Shown here in pieces: positions 35,257 through 45,474 of a stretch of DNA of 64,000 nucleotides. The position numbers and the translations under genes are program-made. The notes beneath the pieces are model-generated. The model saw only the letters and a program-made list of their open reading frames with translations, was not told where the DNA came from and did not search any database. Position 1 is the stretch's first letter, and the number at the start of each line of letters is the position of its first letter. Source of the stretch: Irineochytrium annulatum (lineage: Eukaryota; Chytridiomycota; Chytridiomycetes; Chytridiales; Chytridiaceae); assembly GCA_027600665.1 (NCBI GenBank), contig JADGJL010000001.1:372001-436000 (forward strand). Direction: 5' to 3'.

Positions 35257-35297
35257 CCTTCCTAGTTTTGATTACGCGGGATGGTTACGAACCGCGG
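35257..35297 (-). promoter_or_regulatory. preQ1-I riboswitch
   Basis: On the minus strand CGCGG (35296-35292) and CCGCG (35279-35275) form P1, enclosing a TTCGTAACCATC loop, and the tail AATCAAAACTAGGAAGG supplies the A-rich strand and the pairing CUA. The tail includes the Shine-Dalgarno AGGAAGG, so binding of preQ1 should block translation of the transporter. Confidence 0.85.
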
Positions 35298-35514
35298 TTT
35301 GGCTCAGGGCCAAAACATGAATACTCTATCACATTTCTCGTCCCATGAACAGAACTAAATAACTCCAAGTGTGCATGAGTCACTACGACCCTCCTATATT
35401 CCATGTGTTCCTCTCGACCATACTACGCTTTTCCTACCTCCATCTCTCTTACCACGAGCATCAAAAAGCATACGGCTTCACACAACATGCACAGGTTTGA
35501 TGATGTGATGGCTA
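35298..35514. other. Intergenic stretch upstream of the preQ1 riboswitch
   Basis: This non-coding stretch of about 220 bases should contain the transporter promoter. I see no clear -35/-10 pair, hairpin or ORF in it. Confidence 0.5.
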
Positions 35515-35556
35515 CAAAAAAAACCGCCCTCCGGATTCCTCCGAAGGACGGCTTTT
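35515..35556 (-). terminator. Intrinsic terminator after tcyP
   Basis: On the minus strand GCCGTCCTTCGGA pairs with TCCGGAGGGCGGT (one mismatch and a wobble), loop GGAA, followed by eight T. Confidence 0.88.
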
Positions 35557-35617
35557 CTCACTTGGCTTGCAAAAGGCTCTAGCTATCTTGCCACGAGCCT
35601 CTATCCAATCCAGTCTA

Positions 35618-37015
35618 TTAAGCCTGAACAGCTGAATCCAGCTCACGGCTCTGATCATTGAATGTGTCGTGATCATTTTCTTTCAAAATTTTGCTGGTTA
35701 CAAGTCCAGAAGTCATGGACCCGTTCACGTTAAGCGCTGTACGACCCATGTCGATCAGCGGTTCAACGGAGATCAGCAATCCTGCCAAGGCTACAGGCAG
35801 GTTCATGGTGGACAATACAATCAGGGAAGCGAACGTTGCCCCGCCGCCAACACCTGCCACACCAAACGAACTGATCATGACTACGAGGATCAACGTCACG
35901 ATGAAGTCCCAGCTCAGCGGGTCGATACCGACCGTTGGAGCAATCATCACCGCCAGCATGGCCGGATAGATCCCGGCGCAGCCGTTTTGCCCAATTGTAG
36001 CACCAAAGCTTGCAGACAGATTCGCAATACCGTCCGATACGCCCAGTTTCTTCGTCTGTGTCTCCACATTCAGCGGGATCGACGCTGCACTTGAACGGGA
36101 TGTGAAGGCAAATACCAGTGTTGGCAGAACCTTTTTCACATACGTAATCGGGTTGAACCCGGACAGTGAGATGATGATCAGGTGAATGATAAACATCACG
36201 ATGAGGGCCACGTAGGACGCAATAACGAATTTGATCAACTTGAGAATTTCATCCGGATTCGTGGTCGCCGTCACTTTGGTGATAAGGGCCAGAATCCCGT
36301 ATGGCGTAAGCCTGAGCACCAATGTTACAATCCGCATAACCACCGCGTATACGGCATTAACCATACCTCGGAATGTTTCCGCCTGTTGTGGTTTTTTGCG
36401 ATCCAGTCCAAGTACAGCTACACCGATGAACGCGGAGAAGATAACGACCGCCAGTGTGGATGTACGACGTTCTCCTGTCATATCTGCAAATGGATTCGAA
36501 GGAATAAATTCCAGCACTTGCTGCGGAATGGTCTGATCCTTCACATCAACAAGACGTTCCTCCATCTTCTGACCCTGGGCGATCTCACGATCTCCACCTT
36601 CAATTTCAATGGAAGTAAGGTTAAAGCTAAGGCTCGTTACAATGCTGACCCCTGCAGCAATCGCTGTGGTGATCAACAGAATGGCAATGATGGAAACACT
36701 CATCTTACCGAGATTTTGCTTGCCCTTCAGATTCATGATGGCTGAGATGATCGACACCATGATCAATGGAATCACAACCATTTGCAACAAACGAACATAT
36801 CCTGAACCGACCAGATTGAACCAATCGACTGATTTCGTAACTACATCAGAACCTGATGTGTACACCAATTGAAGAATAACCCCGTACACAACCCCCAGTC
36901 CAAGACCCGCAAATACGCGTTTCGTAAAAGAGATATGCTTTTTCTGCATCCAGTAGAGGATGCCAAGTAAAGCAAGCATCACCACTACATTCAATATGAT
37001 TAGAAAAGTATCCAT
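35618..37015 (-). CDS. tcyP: L-cystine/dicarboxylate symporter, TcyP-type
   Basis: A 465-residue DAACS-family sodium symporter. Conserved pieces include GSGYVRLLQMVVIPLIMVSI in helix 2, TLVFAFTSRSSAASIPLNVE for the hairpin 1 Ser-rich loop, NGCAGIYPAMLAVMIAP in helix 7, and GVAGVGGGATFASLIVLS for hairpin 2. The NGCAGIYPAM block and the insert with GERRTSTLAVVIF are those of Bacillus TcyP (YhcL), the high-affinity cystine importer, rather than GltP/DctA. AGGAGG precedes the ATG. It is divergent from the chemoreceptor gene. Confidence 0.9.
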   Translation of the reverse strand: MDTFLIILNVVVMLALLGILYWMQKKHISFTKRVFAGLGLGVVYGVILQLVYTSGSDVVTKSVDWFNLVGSGYVRLLQMVVIPLIMVSIISAIMNLKGKQNLGKMSVSIIAILLITTAIAAGVSIVTSLSFNLTSIEIEGGDREIAQGQKMEERLVDVKDQTIPQQVLEFIPSNPFADMTGERRTSTLAVVIFSAFIGVAVLGLDRKKPQQAETFRGMVNAVYAVVMRIVTLVLRLTPYGILALITKVTATTNPDEILKLIKFVIASYVALIVMFIIHLIIISLSGFNPITYVKKVLPTLVFAFTSRSSAASIPLNVETQTKKLGVSDGIANLSASFGATIGQNGCAGIYPAMLAVMIAPTVGIDPLSWDFIVTLILVVMISSFGVAGVGGGATFASLIVLSTMNLPVALAGLLISVEPLIDMGRTALNVNGSMTSGLVTSKILKENDHDTFNDQSRELDSAVQA

Positions 37016-37366
37016 TTCTTTAAATCCTCCTCAGGCATGTGTGTAACCGGAACATATCCGATTTTCTCTTCTATTTCTTGTACTTCCAACAAGACATTTT
37101 ACAATATACCATATAACAAACTATTCTGGTAGGTATTAATTGATATTATGTAATATGTATGTAACAGATTCATCAATTTCTGAAAAAAATACACCAATTC
37201 GTGAAAATTGTTCTATTCAACCTCCGGTTAATTTTGTAATATAGGTATATCCGCTTATTCCCAAGTTTTCTCAACATATAATTTAGGTCTTTCTTCATTG
37301 GTAGATAGGTCTTATGAGTACGGATAAGCGATAATGTTAATGAACTTGACGTGAAAGGATGATCAT
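37016..37366. other. Divergent intergenic region tcyP/chemoreceptor
   Basis: This AT-rich gap of 351 bases separates divergent genes. A TATATT at about 37110 on the minus strand could be the tcyP -10. A sulfur-regulator (CymR) site would be expected, but I could not define one. No repeat or ORF is seen. Confidence 0.5.
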
Positions 37367-39067
37367 ATGTTTCGTAATCGCACCGTTGCCGGTAAAATCA
37401 GAGGCACCTTGTTCCTCGTTCTGCTGGTTGCTTCTCTGTTGTTCAGTATTAGTTTCTATGCCGTGTCGATGAATATTATTCAAAGTTACGTTCTACCGCA
37501 GTTCGACAAAGTCCTAAACACGTCCATTCAGGATATATACAAGAATACTTCTGCCTCCAAAATCCTACAGGTACAGAGTGGCGGAGCCGGTTCAGAAGGT
37601 GCTGCCATGACCGTGGAATCGTATCTGGCCGAAAAAGCAAAAGAACATAATCTAGATGCGGCTTACGTTGTTGCTATTCAGGACGGCTCAGCCAAAGTCG
37701 TTGTAGCCAACTCTTCCTCAGGTATGAAAGCCCAGGATGAGATCACTGTAGAGCCAGCAATGAACACAGCCATCGAGAGCAAAGAAATGGTAATCAGCGA
37801 AGTCTATTCGGATTCCTTTGGTGTACATAAAGCAGCATTCATTCCAATTGCAGGTAGTAATATGATTATGGCTGTAAGCATGGACGCCCAATTCATTCAG
37901 GATAAGATTACCCAGATTTTCTGGCTATGTCTTGGGATTACAGCATTAGTCTTTGTGCTCGGTTGGCTGATCTCCACTAGTATGATCAAAAGAGTAACCA
38001 AACCGATCATCAAGCTTGTCCAACATAGTAAACAAATATCCCAAGGTGATCTGACCGCTGAACTCCAGATCAAAGGCAAAGATGAAATTGCCCAGCTCGC
38101 TTCAAGCTTCCAGACGATGACACATAATCTGAAAGAAATGATCAGCCGTGCCTTGTCCACGTCCAATGAAGTGGTGTCAGGCTCCAATGACCTGCTTCAA
38201 CGGGTTGAATCGATGTCCGGTATGGTACGGAACTCCAGCCGCTCTGCAGAAGATGCAGAGAAAGGCAGCATCAGCATTGCGTCAAGCGCATCCGAGAACG
38301 CCAGAGCCATGGAGGAAATTACGCAGGGCATCATGCATATTGCTTCATCTTCTGCCGAAGTATCCGAGCAGATTGGGGAAGCAGCCAATGAAGCAGTTAA
38401 CGGTAACCGATTGGCTCAGAATGCCGTTGAGCAGATGGAACGTGTAGGCCAGACAGCAAGTGAATCACTACGGTATGTGGAGACCATGAATGAACGTTCG
38501 GTAGCCGTAGGTACCATTGTAGCTTCCATTTTTGAAATCACCAAACAGATCAACATGCTGTCACTCAACGCCTCCATTGAGGCAGCACGTGCCGGAGAGC
38601 ATGGCCGCGGATTCGCTGTCGTTGCCGGAGAAGTTCGCAAACTTGCCGAACAATCCAAAACAGCCACAGAGGAAATCTCGGATTATCTGGGCACCATTCG
38701 AGAAGACGCTGAACGGTCTGTTGATGCCATGAACCGTGTTACCCAGGAGATTGGTTCAGGTACAACTGTTGTTCAACAAGCAGGCTCAGCCTTCCAGCAA
38801 CTGAATGAATTGATCCAGAACGTCAATCTGACCATTCAGACCGTCTCTGCTTCGACACAACAAGTATCCGCTGGTGCTGAAGAAGTAAGTGCGTCCGTGG
38901 AAGAAACGGCACAGATTACGTCCAAATCCCGTGAGAGCATGTTACAGATTGCTTCAACAGCAGATCTTCAACTCAGCGAGATGGATTCACATTCGGATAC
39001 GGTTCGCCATCTGCATGAACAAGCTGTAGAGCTGCAATCCGCCATGAAGAAATTCAAAATAAACTAA
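37367..39067 (+). CDS. Methyl-accepting chemotaxis protein
   Basis: A 566-residue transducer. Membrane helices lie at about 15-37 and 183-205, with an outer sensing domain of about 145 residues between them (probably single Cache). A HAMP domain follows (about 206-260), then a long helical signalling hairpin. The hairpin tip [38 protein letters not shown] (residues about 390-427) is the CheA/CheW-binding signature. Periplasmic ligand is unknown. AAAGGATG is the ribosome binding site. No chemotaxis gene is adjacent. Confidence 0.93.
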   Translation: MFRNRTVAGKIRGTLFLVLLVASLLFSISFYAVSMNIIQSYVLPQFDKVLNTSIQDIYKNTSASKILQVQSGGAGSEGAAMTVESYLAEKAKEHNLDAAYVVAIQDGSAKVVVANSSSGMKAQDEITVEPAMNTAIESKEMVISEVYSDSFGVHKAAFIPIAGSNMIMAVSMDAQFIQDKITQIFWLCLGITALVFVLGWLISTSMIKRVTKPIIKLVQHSKQISQGDLTAELQIKGKDEIAQLASSFQTMTHNLKEMISRALSTSNEVVSGSNDLLQRVESMSGMVRNSSRSAEDAEKGSISIASSASENARAMEEITQGIMHIASSSAEVSEQIGEAANEAVNGNRLAQNAVEQMERVGQTASESLRYVETMNERSVAVGTIVASIFEITKQINMLSLNASIEAARAGEHGRGFAVVAGEVRKLAEQSKTATEEISDYLGTIREDAERSVDAMNRVTQEIGSGTTVVQQAGSAFQQLNELIQNVNLTIQTVSASTQQVSAGAEEVSASVEETAQITSKSRESMLQIASTADLQLSEMDSHSDTVRHLHEQAVELQSAMKKFKIN

Positions 39068-39124
39068 CAGGTAAACCATTAACCCATCATCACCTGATTT
39101 AAACCTTGTTTAATCATAGGATAT

Positions 39125-39189
39125 ACAATACCCCCATGCCGCTAACATTCCGTTTCCAGAGAACGGTTTGTCGGACATGGGGGTATTGT
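39125..39189. terminator. Long hairpin, bidirectional terminator
   Basis: ACAATACCCCCATG at 39125-39138 pairs with CATGGGGGTATTGT at 39176-39189, with a second AACATTCCGTT/AACGG stem inside. Confidence 0.7.
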
Positions 39190-39333
39190 TGTATAAGAAC
39201 TGTGTTATGACGATTAACAAATGCATTTAATCCATTTCATAATCAATACCTGAGCGTATTAATCACATTCCCATACTGATTATATCACTTGATGTTTTCT
39301 CGCTCAGATCGGCTGTTGACTCTGTTCTCCTGC

Positions 39334-40917
39334 TCACTCCGGTAACTTAATACCCATTATCTCGTACACACACTGCATATCCAATGCCGAACGCAATGAT
39401 TCGGCTACCCGATCGAACTCCATCTCTTTACGTTCATGCGCACTGTATGTCTCCTGAAGCGGAACGAGTCCTTTTCCAACACGCAAACCATTCAGCCATG
39501 AACGTCGGAATTGATCACTTTCAAACAAACCATGCAGATAAGTTCCCCACACCCTGCCATCCGTTGTGCCCCAGCCTTCATGGAATGGTTCACCACCTGG
39601 ATGGGAGATTTCAAACAATCCGGTGACATGCTCCGGCTCGTGACACTCCGTAACACCCATATGAATCTCATATCCGTTTACAGGTAATGAAGCGTCAGCT
39701 GCATCTTGTTCACTATACAGACGAACAGGATGATCAGGCTGCACTCGACCGGAAGCTCTAACCGTCTGTTTGTTCTGAAGAAACGTTGTCGATAGCGGAA
39801 GCCAGCCAAGTCCCTTCGCTTCCTGAATCTGATTTGCCTCCACAGCAAATGGGTCCTTCAGATGACGTCCCAGCATCTGGTATCCGCCACATATGCCTAC
39901 GAGCTGGACATGCTCACGCTCGGTCTGGCTGGCGATTGCCTGCTCCAGACCAGACTCACGCAGAAATCCCAGATCCCCTATCGTATCCTTCGTACCCGGC
40001 AGAAGAATGGCATCCGGACTGCCCAATTCCTCTGGCGATGTCACGTAACGCACATTCACATCCGGTTCACGGGAAAGGGCATCAAAGTCTGTAAAGTTGG
40101 AAATTCGCGGATATCGGATCACCGCCAGATCCAGCTCGGTTTTGCCGGATTTCCCATGACGCATGGAGTCCAGCACCACTGAATCCTCTGCTTCAATCTG
40201 AATATCTCTTATGTAAGGCAATACACCTAATACTGGAATGCCTGTCCGTTCTTCGAGCCAATCGAGTCCAGGCTGCAACAGGGACAGATCGCCGCGAAAC
40301 TTGTTGATGATAAAACCCTTCACACGCTGGACCTCATGCGGCTCTAACAGCTCCAGTGTGCCAACGATGGAAGCAAATACCCCGCCCCGATCAATATCAG
40401 AGATCAGAATTACCGGTGCATCAGCCCAACCTGCCAGATTCATATTGACGATATCCCGATCCTTCAGATTGATTTCGGCAGGACTGCCCGCCCCTTCCAT
40501 CAGCACAATATCATAAGTGTCCCGTAGCCGGTTCAACGCATCCATAACCGTCTGCTTTGCTTCAGGCAGGAAATGCTGACGGTAGTCCGAAGCACTCATC
40601 TGGGCAAAAGGTACACCGTGTACCACGATCTGCGAATGCATGTCCCGCACCGGCTTGATCAGGATCGGGTTCATATCGGTTGTCGCCTCAATACCGCAGG
40701 CTTCGGCCTGCGCCCCCTGGGCCCGACCGATCTCCTTGCCATCTTCCGTCACATAGGAATTCAGCGCCATATTCTGTGACTTGAACGGGGCTGGCTTGAA
40801 GCCATCCTGCTTGAATATACGGCATAATGCCGTTGTGATGACACTTTTACCCACATCGGAAGCCGTCCCTTGCAGCATGAGTACTGCCGCTGTTTGCTGT
40901 ACAAGCTTACCCTCCAC
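39334..40917 (-). CDS. cobQ: Cobyric acid synthase (CobQ/CbiP)
   Basis: A 527-residue amidotransferase that amidates positions b, d, e and g of adenosylcobyrinic a,c-diamide. The N-terminal MobB/DTBS-like ATPase has LQGTASDVGKSVITTALCR and FKSQNMALNS. The C-terminal type I glutamine amidotransferase has the nucleophile Cys in LVGICGGYQMLG and the later His in YLHGLFE. GTG 40917 follows GGGGGAGAG with an ideal spacing. It starts 90 bases after cobS on the same strand and is probably the last gene of the riboswitch-controlled operon. It belongs to the de novo late pathway, while its neighbours also serve salvage. Confidence 0.95.
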   Translation of the reverse strand: MEGKLVQQTAAVLMLQGTASDVGKSVITTALCRIFKQDGFKPAPFKSQNMALNSYVTEDGKEIGRAQGAQAEACGIEATTDMNPILIKPVRDMHSQIVVHGVPFAQMSASDYRQHFLPEAKQTVMDALNRLRDTYDIVLMEGAGSPAEINLKDRDIVNMNLAGWADAPVILISDIDRGGVFASIVGTLELLEPHEVQRVKGFIINKFRGDLSLLQPGLDWLEERTGIPVLGVLPYIRDIQIEAEDSVVLDSMRHGKSGKTELDLAVIRYPRISNFTDFDALSREPDVNVRYVTSPEELGSPDAILLPGTKDTIGDLGFLRESGLEQAIASQTEREHVQLVGICGGYQMLGRHLKDPFAVEANQIQEAKGLGWLPLSTTFLQNKQTVRASGRVQPDHPVRLYSEQDAADASLPVNGYEIHMGVTECHEPEHVTGLFEISHPGGEPFHEGWGTTDGRVWGTYLHGLFESDQFRRSWLNGLRVGKGLVPLQETYSAHERKEMEFDRVAESLRSALDMQCVYEIMGIKLPE

Positions 40918-41007
40918 GATCTCTCCCCCTGTCTACGTGTTATCTCCAGATCACCATGCTGCCAACCTCATGCGTAACGCTCTCCAAACTGCTTCACACT
41001 TCAAAAG

Positions 41008-41898
41008 TTAAAGCCAGAACAGTCCTTGAAGCACGCTCAGCACGGTCAACAAAGCCGCCTCCAGTAGCTCATTCATGGCACCATACGTATCCCCGGTTAA
41101 ACCGCCGAGTCGTTCACTGATCCGCGCAGCCACGAATCGGCCGATGTAATAACACGCCACAGGCAGTATAATAACGGCCGTCACCGGGTATAGCCACCAT
41201 GGCAGTGTTCCCAGACCACTCAGCATTGCATCTGCAATCCCCATATCCGGCTTGAAAAGCCACACCGCGACAAACGTAACTGCCCCTGCGATCAAGGTCA
41301 GCCCCACGGCTGAGCTGCGTGCACGCTGGACCTCTTTCCGCTCACCGAGTCCTTTGAACAATACGGCAAGTCCATCATCTCCGCGCGCATTCGGCCATGC
41401 AGACATCGCATACACCATGAACCAGCGGCTCCAGATCATGGGCAGGATCAACAGCGCACCATACATCCAGTGGCCCCGGGCAATGAAATCGGCGATCAGC
41501 GCCGCTTTCATCATCAGCAACAAGACGCAGGCGATCACGCCCATGGCCCCCACACGGCTGTCCTTCATAATCTCCAGCATTCGCTCACGAGTACGATAAC
41601 TGAGCAAACCATCTGCCGTATCCATCCATCCGTCAAGATGAAGCCCACCAGTGAGCCACACCCATAGCGTCAAGGTCAGGACGGCAGCCGGAAAGGCGGG
41701 AAGCACTGCACCGCTTAAGGCTCCCGCGAGCCAGACACACAGACCGATTGCAGCACCGACCAGCGGATAAAAAACAACACTTTCACGCAGCAGCGGTGGG
41801 ACAAAATCGATGTGCATTTTGACAGGGAAACGGGACAAAAATTGAAAAGCGGCTGCCGCGGCATGTTTGCGCTGAGGAGCAGGCGTGCCATCCTTCAT
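41008..41898 (-). CDS. cobS: Adenosylcobinamide-GDP ribazoletransferase (CobS)
   Basis: A 296-residue integral membrane enzyme that joins alpha-ribazole(-phosphate) to adenosylcobinamide-GDP. Family marks are FLSRFPVKMHIDF, FYPLVGAAIGL, LHLDGWMDTADGL with the metal-binding Asp residues, and RMLEIMKDSRVGAMGVIA. About six membrane helices are seen. The first 12 residues are a polar extension. The start overlaps cobU by four bases (ATGA), so the operon is tightly coupled. Confidence 0.95.
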   Translation of the reverse strand: MKDGTPAPQRKHAAAAAFQFLSRFPVKMHIDFVPPLLRESVVFYPLVGAAIGLCVWLAGALSGAVLPAFPAAVLTLTLWVWLTGGLHLDGWMDTADGLLSYRTRERMLEIMKDSRVGAMGVIACVLLLMMKAALIADFIARGHWMYGALLILPMIWSRWFMVYAMSAWPNARGDDGLAVLFKGLGERKEVQRARSSAVGLTLIAGAVTFVAVWLFKPDMGIADAMLSGLGTLPWWLYPVTAVIILPVACYYIGRFVAARISERLGGLTGDTYGAMNELLEAALLTVLSVLQGLFWL

Positions 41899-42455
41899 AA
41901 GCGATACTCCTTGCTTTTCAGTTCAGTCGCAATGCCTACGGTCACCAGAAACACTTCACCGCATATCGCCGCAATGCGCTGATTTAATACACCGGCCAAA
42001 TCCCGATATTTCCTGCCAAGGGCATATTCCGGTACGATCCCGTCCCCCACTTCATTTGTAACAAGAACGAGCAAACCGGGATAGATTCGAATCGCTTCAA
42101 CCAGCGCATCCAAATGTCCCTGTAACACCTGCTTCTCGTCATGCTCATGTGCTAACAAAACATTCGTCAGCCAAAGCGTCAGGCAATCCACCAGAATGGT
42201 GGGTGCAGAAGTCCCTGTGTGCCCTTCACCCATGCGATTAATCAAAGCAGGCAGATGCATCGGCTCTTCCATCGTATGCCACAGATACCCCGATGCCTCG
42301 CGCTGCTGCTGATGCATGGCGATACGCTCACGCATTTCATCATCGTACGCCTGGGCTGTCGCCACATACCAAGCCTCCGAGGAACGCTGCATGCAGAGAC
42401 GTTCGGCAAAGGAGCTTTTGCCACTGCGTGCCCCGCCCGTCACCAGTACGCTCAT
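41895..42455 (-). CDS. cobU: Bifunctional adenosylcobinamide kinase/guanylyltransferase (CobU)
   Basis: A 186-residue P-loop enzyme that phosphorylates and then guanylylates adenosylcobinamide. The P-loop is GGARSGKSSFAE at residues 7-18, followed by YVATAQAYDDEMRERIAMHQ with the guanylylated-His region, then VDCLTLWLTNVL and VTNEVGDGIVPEY. Length and motifs are normal. Its gene overlaps cobT upstream and cobS downstream by four bases each. Confidence 0.95.
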   Translation of the reverse strand: MSVLVTGGARSGKSSFAERLCMQRSSEAWYVATAQAYDDEMRERIAMHQQQREASGYLWHTMEEPMHLPALINRMGEGHTGTSAPTILVDCLTLWLTNVLLAHEHDEKQVLQGHLDALVEAIRIYPGLLVLVTNEVGDGIVPEYALGRKYRDLAGVLNQRIAAICGEVFLVTVGIATELKSKEYRL

Positions 42456-43573
42456 CGGGAATCCTCTCTTTGCACGGATGAGTCATCCGACGCAGCGGAG
42501 TCCGAAGCAGGGCTTGTCCCGTCCGAGACACCCGCGCTTGCAAAGGTCGCCATCTCGTTCAGAATAAGACATGCTGCGTCAATCAGATGAAGACTGAGCA
42601 CACCACCTGTGCCTTCACCCAGACGCATGTCCAGATCCAGCATCGATTTCAGATCCAGTTCACGCAGCAGCGCTCCATGTCCATTTTCATGTGAAGTATG
42701 AGAAGCGATCATATAAGCGGTACTCAGCGGTGCAAGTTGTCTCGCAACCAGCGCCGCGGCGGTAGAGATGAACCCGTCTACAACAACCGGGCAACGATGA
42801 GCAGCTGCTGCGAGGATAACCCCCGTGAGTCCAGCAATCTCCAGTCCACCCACTTTGCATAGAACATCCAGTGCATCTTCCGGGTTCGGAGCGTTTACGC
42901 TAAGTGCCCGGCTGACTACAGTAGCCTTGCGCTGCAAGCCTGCATCATCAATTCCGGTACCTCTCCCCACGGCGGCGGCAGGTGCAACTCCGGTTAGTGC
43001 GCTCATTACCGCAGCACTTGCAGTGGTGTTGCCGATTCCCATCTCTCCGGTGACAAACAGCTGTGTTCCCTTCGCCACCTCTGCCGATACAACTTCGGCT
43101 CCTGCAAGGATAGCCCGAACGGCCTCATCCCGGGTCATCGCTGCACCTCGGGCCATGTTGGCCGTGCCTTTGCGAATTTTACGGGAAAGCAGGTCTGGAT
43201 GTTCAAGGTCGGCATTCACACCGATATCCACACAGATCACATCAGCTCCGGCGTGACGGGCAAGCACATTCACCGCAGCGCCCCCAGCGAGGAAATTCTG
43301 GACCATCTGCGGAGTTACTTCAGCAGGAAAAGCACTGATGCCTTCTTCCACTACGCCGTGATCTGCGGCCATGACAATGACCGCCCTGTGATCAAAACGC
43401 GGACGTACATTACCCGTCATGCCAGCCAGGCGGATCACCAGCTCTTCCAATTTGCCCAGACTCCCTGGCGGCTTCGTCAACGAATCCACGTGCGCAGAGG
43501 TTTCTGCCGCCACTTCCTGATCAGGAGCGGTAATCCTTTTCGTTAATTGCTCCAACATCTGTTCATTATTCAT
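42452..43573 (-). CDS. cobT: Nicotinate-nucleotide-dimethylbenzimidazole phosphoribosyltransferase (CobT)
   Basis: CobT activates the lower-ligand base to alpha-ribazole phosphate. Conserved blocks are LTKPPGSLGKLEELV, MAADHGVVEEGISAFP, GEMGIGNTTASAA, GRGTGIDDAGL and, near the C-terminus, MRLGEGTGGVLSL containing the catalytic Glu. AAGGAAG is 10 bases before ATG 43573, so the 15-codon-longer frame from 43618 is not used. The last 25 residues are an unusual Ser/Asp-rich tail not needed by the family. The ABC ATPase gene ends 45 bases upstream. Confidence 0.95.
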   Translation of the reverse strand: MNNEQMLEQLTKRITAPDQEVAAETSAHVDSLTKPPGSLGKLEELVIRLAGMTGNVRPRFDHRAVIVMAADHGVVEEGISAFPAEVTPQMVQNFLAGGAAVNVLARHAGADVICVDIGVNADLEHPDLLSRKIRKGTANMARGAAMTRDEAVRAILAGAEVVSAEVAKGTQLFVTGEMGIGNTTASAAVMSALTGVAPAAAVGRGTGIDDAGLQRKATVVSRALSVNAPNPEDALDVLCKVGGLEIAGLTGVILAAAAHRCPVVVDGFISTAAALVARQLAPLSTAYMIASHTSHENGHGALLRELDLKSMLDLDMRLGEGTGGVLSLHLIDAACLILNEMATFASAGVSDGTSPASDSAASDDSSVQREDSR

Positions 43574-43618
43574 ACAACCAGCACTTCCTTCATCAAAATA
43601 TGGGTTGCCCCGCTTCAA

Positions 43619-44431
43619 CTAATCGATGTTCCGCCGCAGCAGCAGCTGAGGTATGGCATGGTCGGGATGGGAGACAATTGCGGGTTTGACGCGAAATATG
43701 TCCTGAATATTCTCTTCGTTGATTAACGTATGAGGTGTGCCCTTTCCCACTGCCATGCCCTCACACAGCGCCAGAATGTGATCGCAAAATAATGCGGCCA
43801 GATTCAGATCATGCAGCACAGCTACAATCGTAATGTTATTTCTCTGTCGCCAGGCCGATAACAACTCCATGAATTGCAATTGATATTTAATATCCAGAAA
43901 CGTAGTCGGCTCGTCCAGCAGCAACAACCGTGGCTCCTGAGCCATGACTTTTGCTAGTGCGACCCGCTGCCGTTGTCCGCCGCTGAGTGCATCCAGAGGT
44001 CTGTCCGCGAGCTCCGTCAATCCCAGATCTTCAAGTACCCTGTCTACCACAAGTGCCCCATCAGCCACTTCCCGCCCCAGCCAGTTCTGGTACGGATATC
44101 GCCCCATCTCCACCACGTCCCGTACAGGATAAGAGATGGGTGGCAAGCCATCCTGCTGCAATACAGCGATCATGCGTGACAGGTCCTTACGGCTGTATGA
44201 GCTGATATCCCGACCATCGATATGGATCTGACCTTCGCTTAACTGTTCCGTACCAGCAATAAGCTGGATCAGAGTGGACTTGCCGCTACCGTTTGGACCA
44301 ACAATTCCCCACCAGTCACCTTCATCAACATGCCAGTCTATAGTACGCAATGCCTGATGATTACCATATGACTTTCCTGCTCCCTTAATGGAAATAAGTG
44401 AAGTTGAGTTTGAACCGGTACTGGAATTCAT
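43619..44431 (-). CDS. btuD: Corrinoid ABC transporter ATP-binding protein (BtuD-like)
   Basis: A 270-residue ABC ATPase of the FecE/BtuD group. Walker A is GPNGSGKST, the Q loop is AVLQQDG, the signature is ALSGGQRQRVALAKV, Walker B is LLLLDEPTTFLD, and the switch His is in VLHDLNLAA. Family members drive import of corrinoids, siderophores or haem; the riboswitch and cob neighbours point to corrinoid. It overlaps the permease gene by four bases. Confidence 0.9.
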   Translation of the reverse strand: MNSSTGSNSTSLISIKGAGKSYGNHQALRTIDWHVDEGDWWGIVGPNGSGKSTLIQLIAGTEQLSEGQIHIDGRDISSYSRKDLSRMIAVLQQDGLPPISYPVRDVVEMGRYPYQNWLGREVADGALVVDRVLEDLGLTELADRPLDALSGGQRQRVALAKVMAQEPRLLLLDEPTTFLDIKYQLQFMELLSAWRQRNNITIVAVLHDLNLAALFCDHILALCEGMAVGKGTPHTLINEENIQDIFRVKPAIVSHPDHAIPQLLLRRNID

Positions 44432-45474
44432 GGCATCATCCCCTTCTGCAACTTTTTATTCCGGTGCAGCAGGTAAGCAAAGAACGGCGCACCAACAAAG
44501 GCGGTGACCACCCCGAGCGGAATTTCAGTGGGCGCCAGCAACGACCTTGCGATGGTATCGGCCCACACCATGAAGATCGCTCCACCAATGGCAGACAAAG
44601 GTACCAGCAGTCGATAATCCGGCCCCACCAGCAGCCGTAACATATGCGGGATCACCAATCCAACGAAACCGATGACACCGGATACCGAGACAGCCCCTGC
44701 GGTCAGCAGTGTGCCGACTGCCAGCACGGAGAGCTTAAGCCTGTCCACGCCGATCCCGATATGTGCCGCTTGACGTTCTCCCAGCGCAAGCACATTTAAC
44801 GAGCGTGCCCGGCTCCAGAGAAAGACCAGCCCCAGCAGAAAATACGGGAAAAGGATGGCCGTATACGACCACCCGCGTAATGCCAGACTTCCCATCGTCC
44901 AGTATATAATTTCATTAATTGTCTGTTTCGACATGGTCGACAGGAAGGAAACAACTGCTCCCAGGAAACTTTGCATGACCACACCAGCCAGAATGAGGCT
45001 GTGTGTTGGTATTTTACGCCCTTCACGAGCCAGTGCCATTACAAACCATAACGTGATTACACCCGTCAAAAACGCAATTAGAGGTAACGTCCAGATTCCG
45101 ATCAGTGCGTACTGCAATCCGAAGAAAATCAGGAAAGCCGCCCCTACCGACGCACCGGATGATACACCGAGTGTAAACGGATCGGCCAGCGGATTACGCA
45201 GCACACCCTGGAAGCCCGCACCCGCAATAGCCAGTGAAGCCCCCACGAGCACAGCAAGCAGTACACGCGGAAAACGCACTTTCCAGATAATCTGTTCGGC
45301 TGCCTTATTCCAATCCGGTGTAATCCAGTCGCCCACCCAGGGAATTTTGTGAATCAGGATTCCGGCAATATCCCGAATTGGCAAAGCTACTGAACCAATG
45401 CCCGTGCAGATGAGCACAGTGAGCACCAGCAGCACCATGCCCGTCGTTCCGAACAGGATCAGCTTTTTACTCAT
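44428..45474 (-). CDS. btuC: Corrinoid ABC transporter permease (BtuC-like, FecCD family)
   Basis: A 348-residue permease with about ten membrane helices. RFPRVLLAVLVGASLAIAGA, FQGVLRNPLADPFTLGVSSG and the cytosolic coupling segment GFVGLVIPHMLRLLVGPDYR are diagnostic of FecCD-type permeases. It presumably works as a homodimer, because only one permease gene is present. Four-base overlaps link it to the genes on both sides. Confidence 0.92.
   Translation of the reverse strand: MSKKLILFGTTGMVLLVLTVLICTGIGSVALPIRDIAGILIHKIPWVGDWITPDWNKAAEQIIWKVRFPRVLLAVLVGASLAIAGAGFQGVLRNPLADPFTLGVSSGASVGAAFLIFFGLQYALIGIWTLPLIAFLTGVITLWFVMALAREGRKIPTHSLILAGVVMQSFLGAVVSFLSTMSKQTINEIIYWTMGSLALRGWSYTAILFPYFLLGLVFLWSRARSLNVLALGERQAAHIGIGVDRLKLSVLAVGTLLTAGAVSVSGVIGFVGLVIPHMLRLLVGPDYRLLVPLSAIGGAIFMVWADTIARSLLAPTEIPLGVVTAFVGAPFFAYLLHRNKKLQKGMMP

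Noticed and set aside
36182..36745. Long frames antisense to tcyP, speD, cob and kinase genes
   Set aside because: They are shadows of well-recognised genes; composition is His/Arg/Cys-rich and no motif or ribosome binding site supports them.
37016..37366. CymR operator for tcyP and SigD promoter for the chemoreceptor
   Set aside because: TACCTACC-like and GCGATAAT-like strings occur, but spacing and symmetry do not fit the known sites well enough to report.
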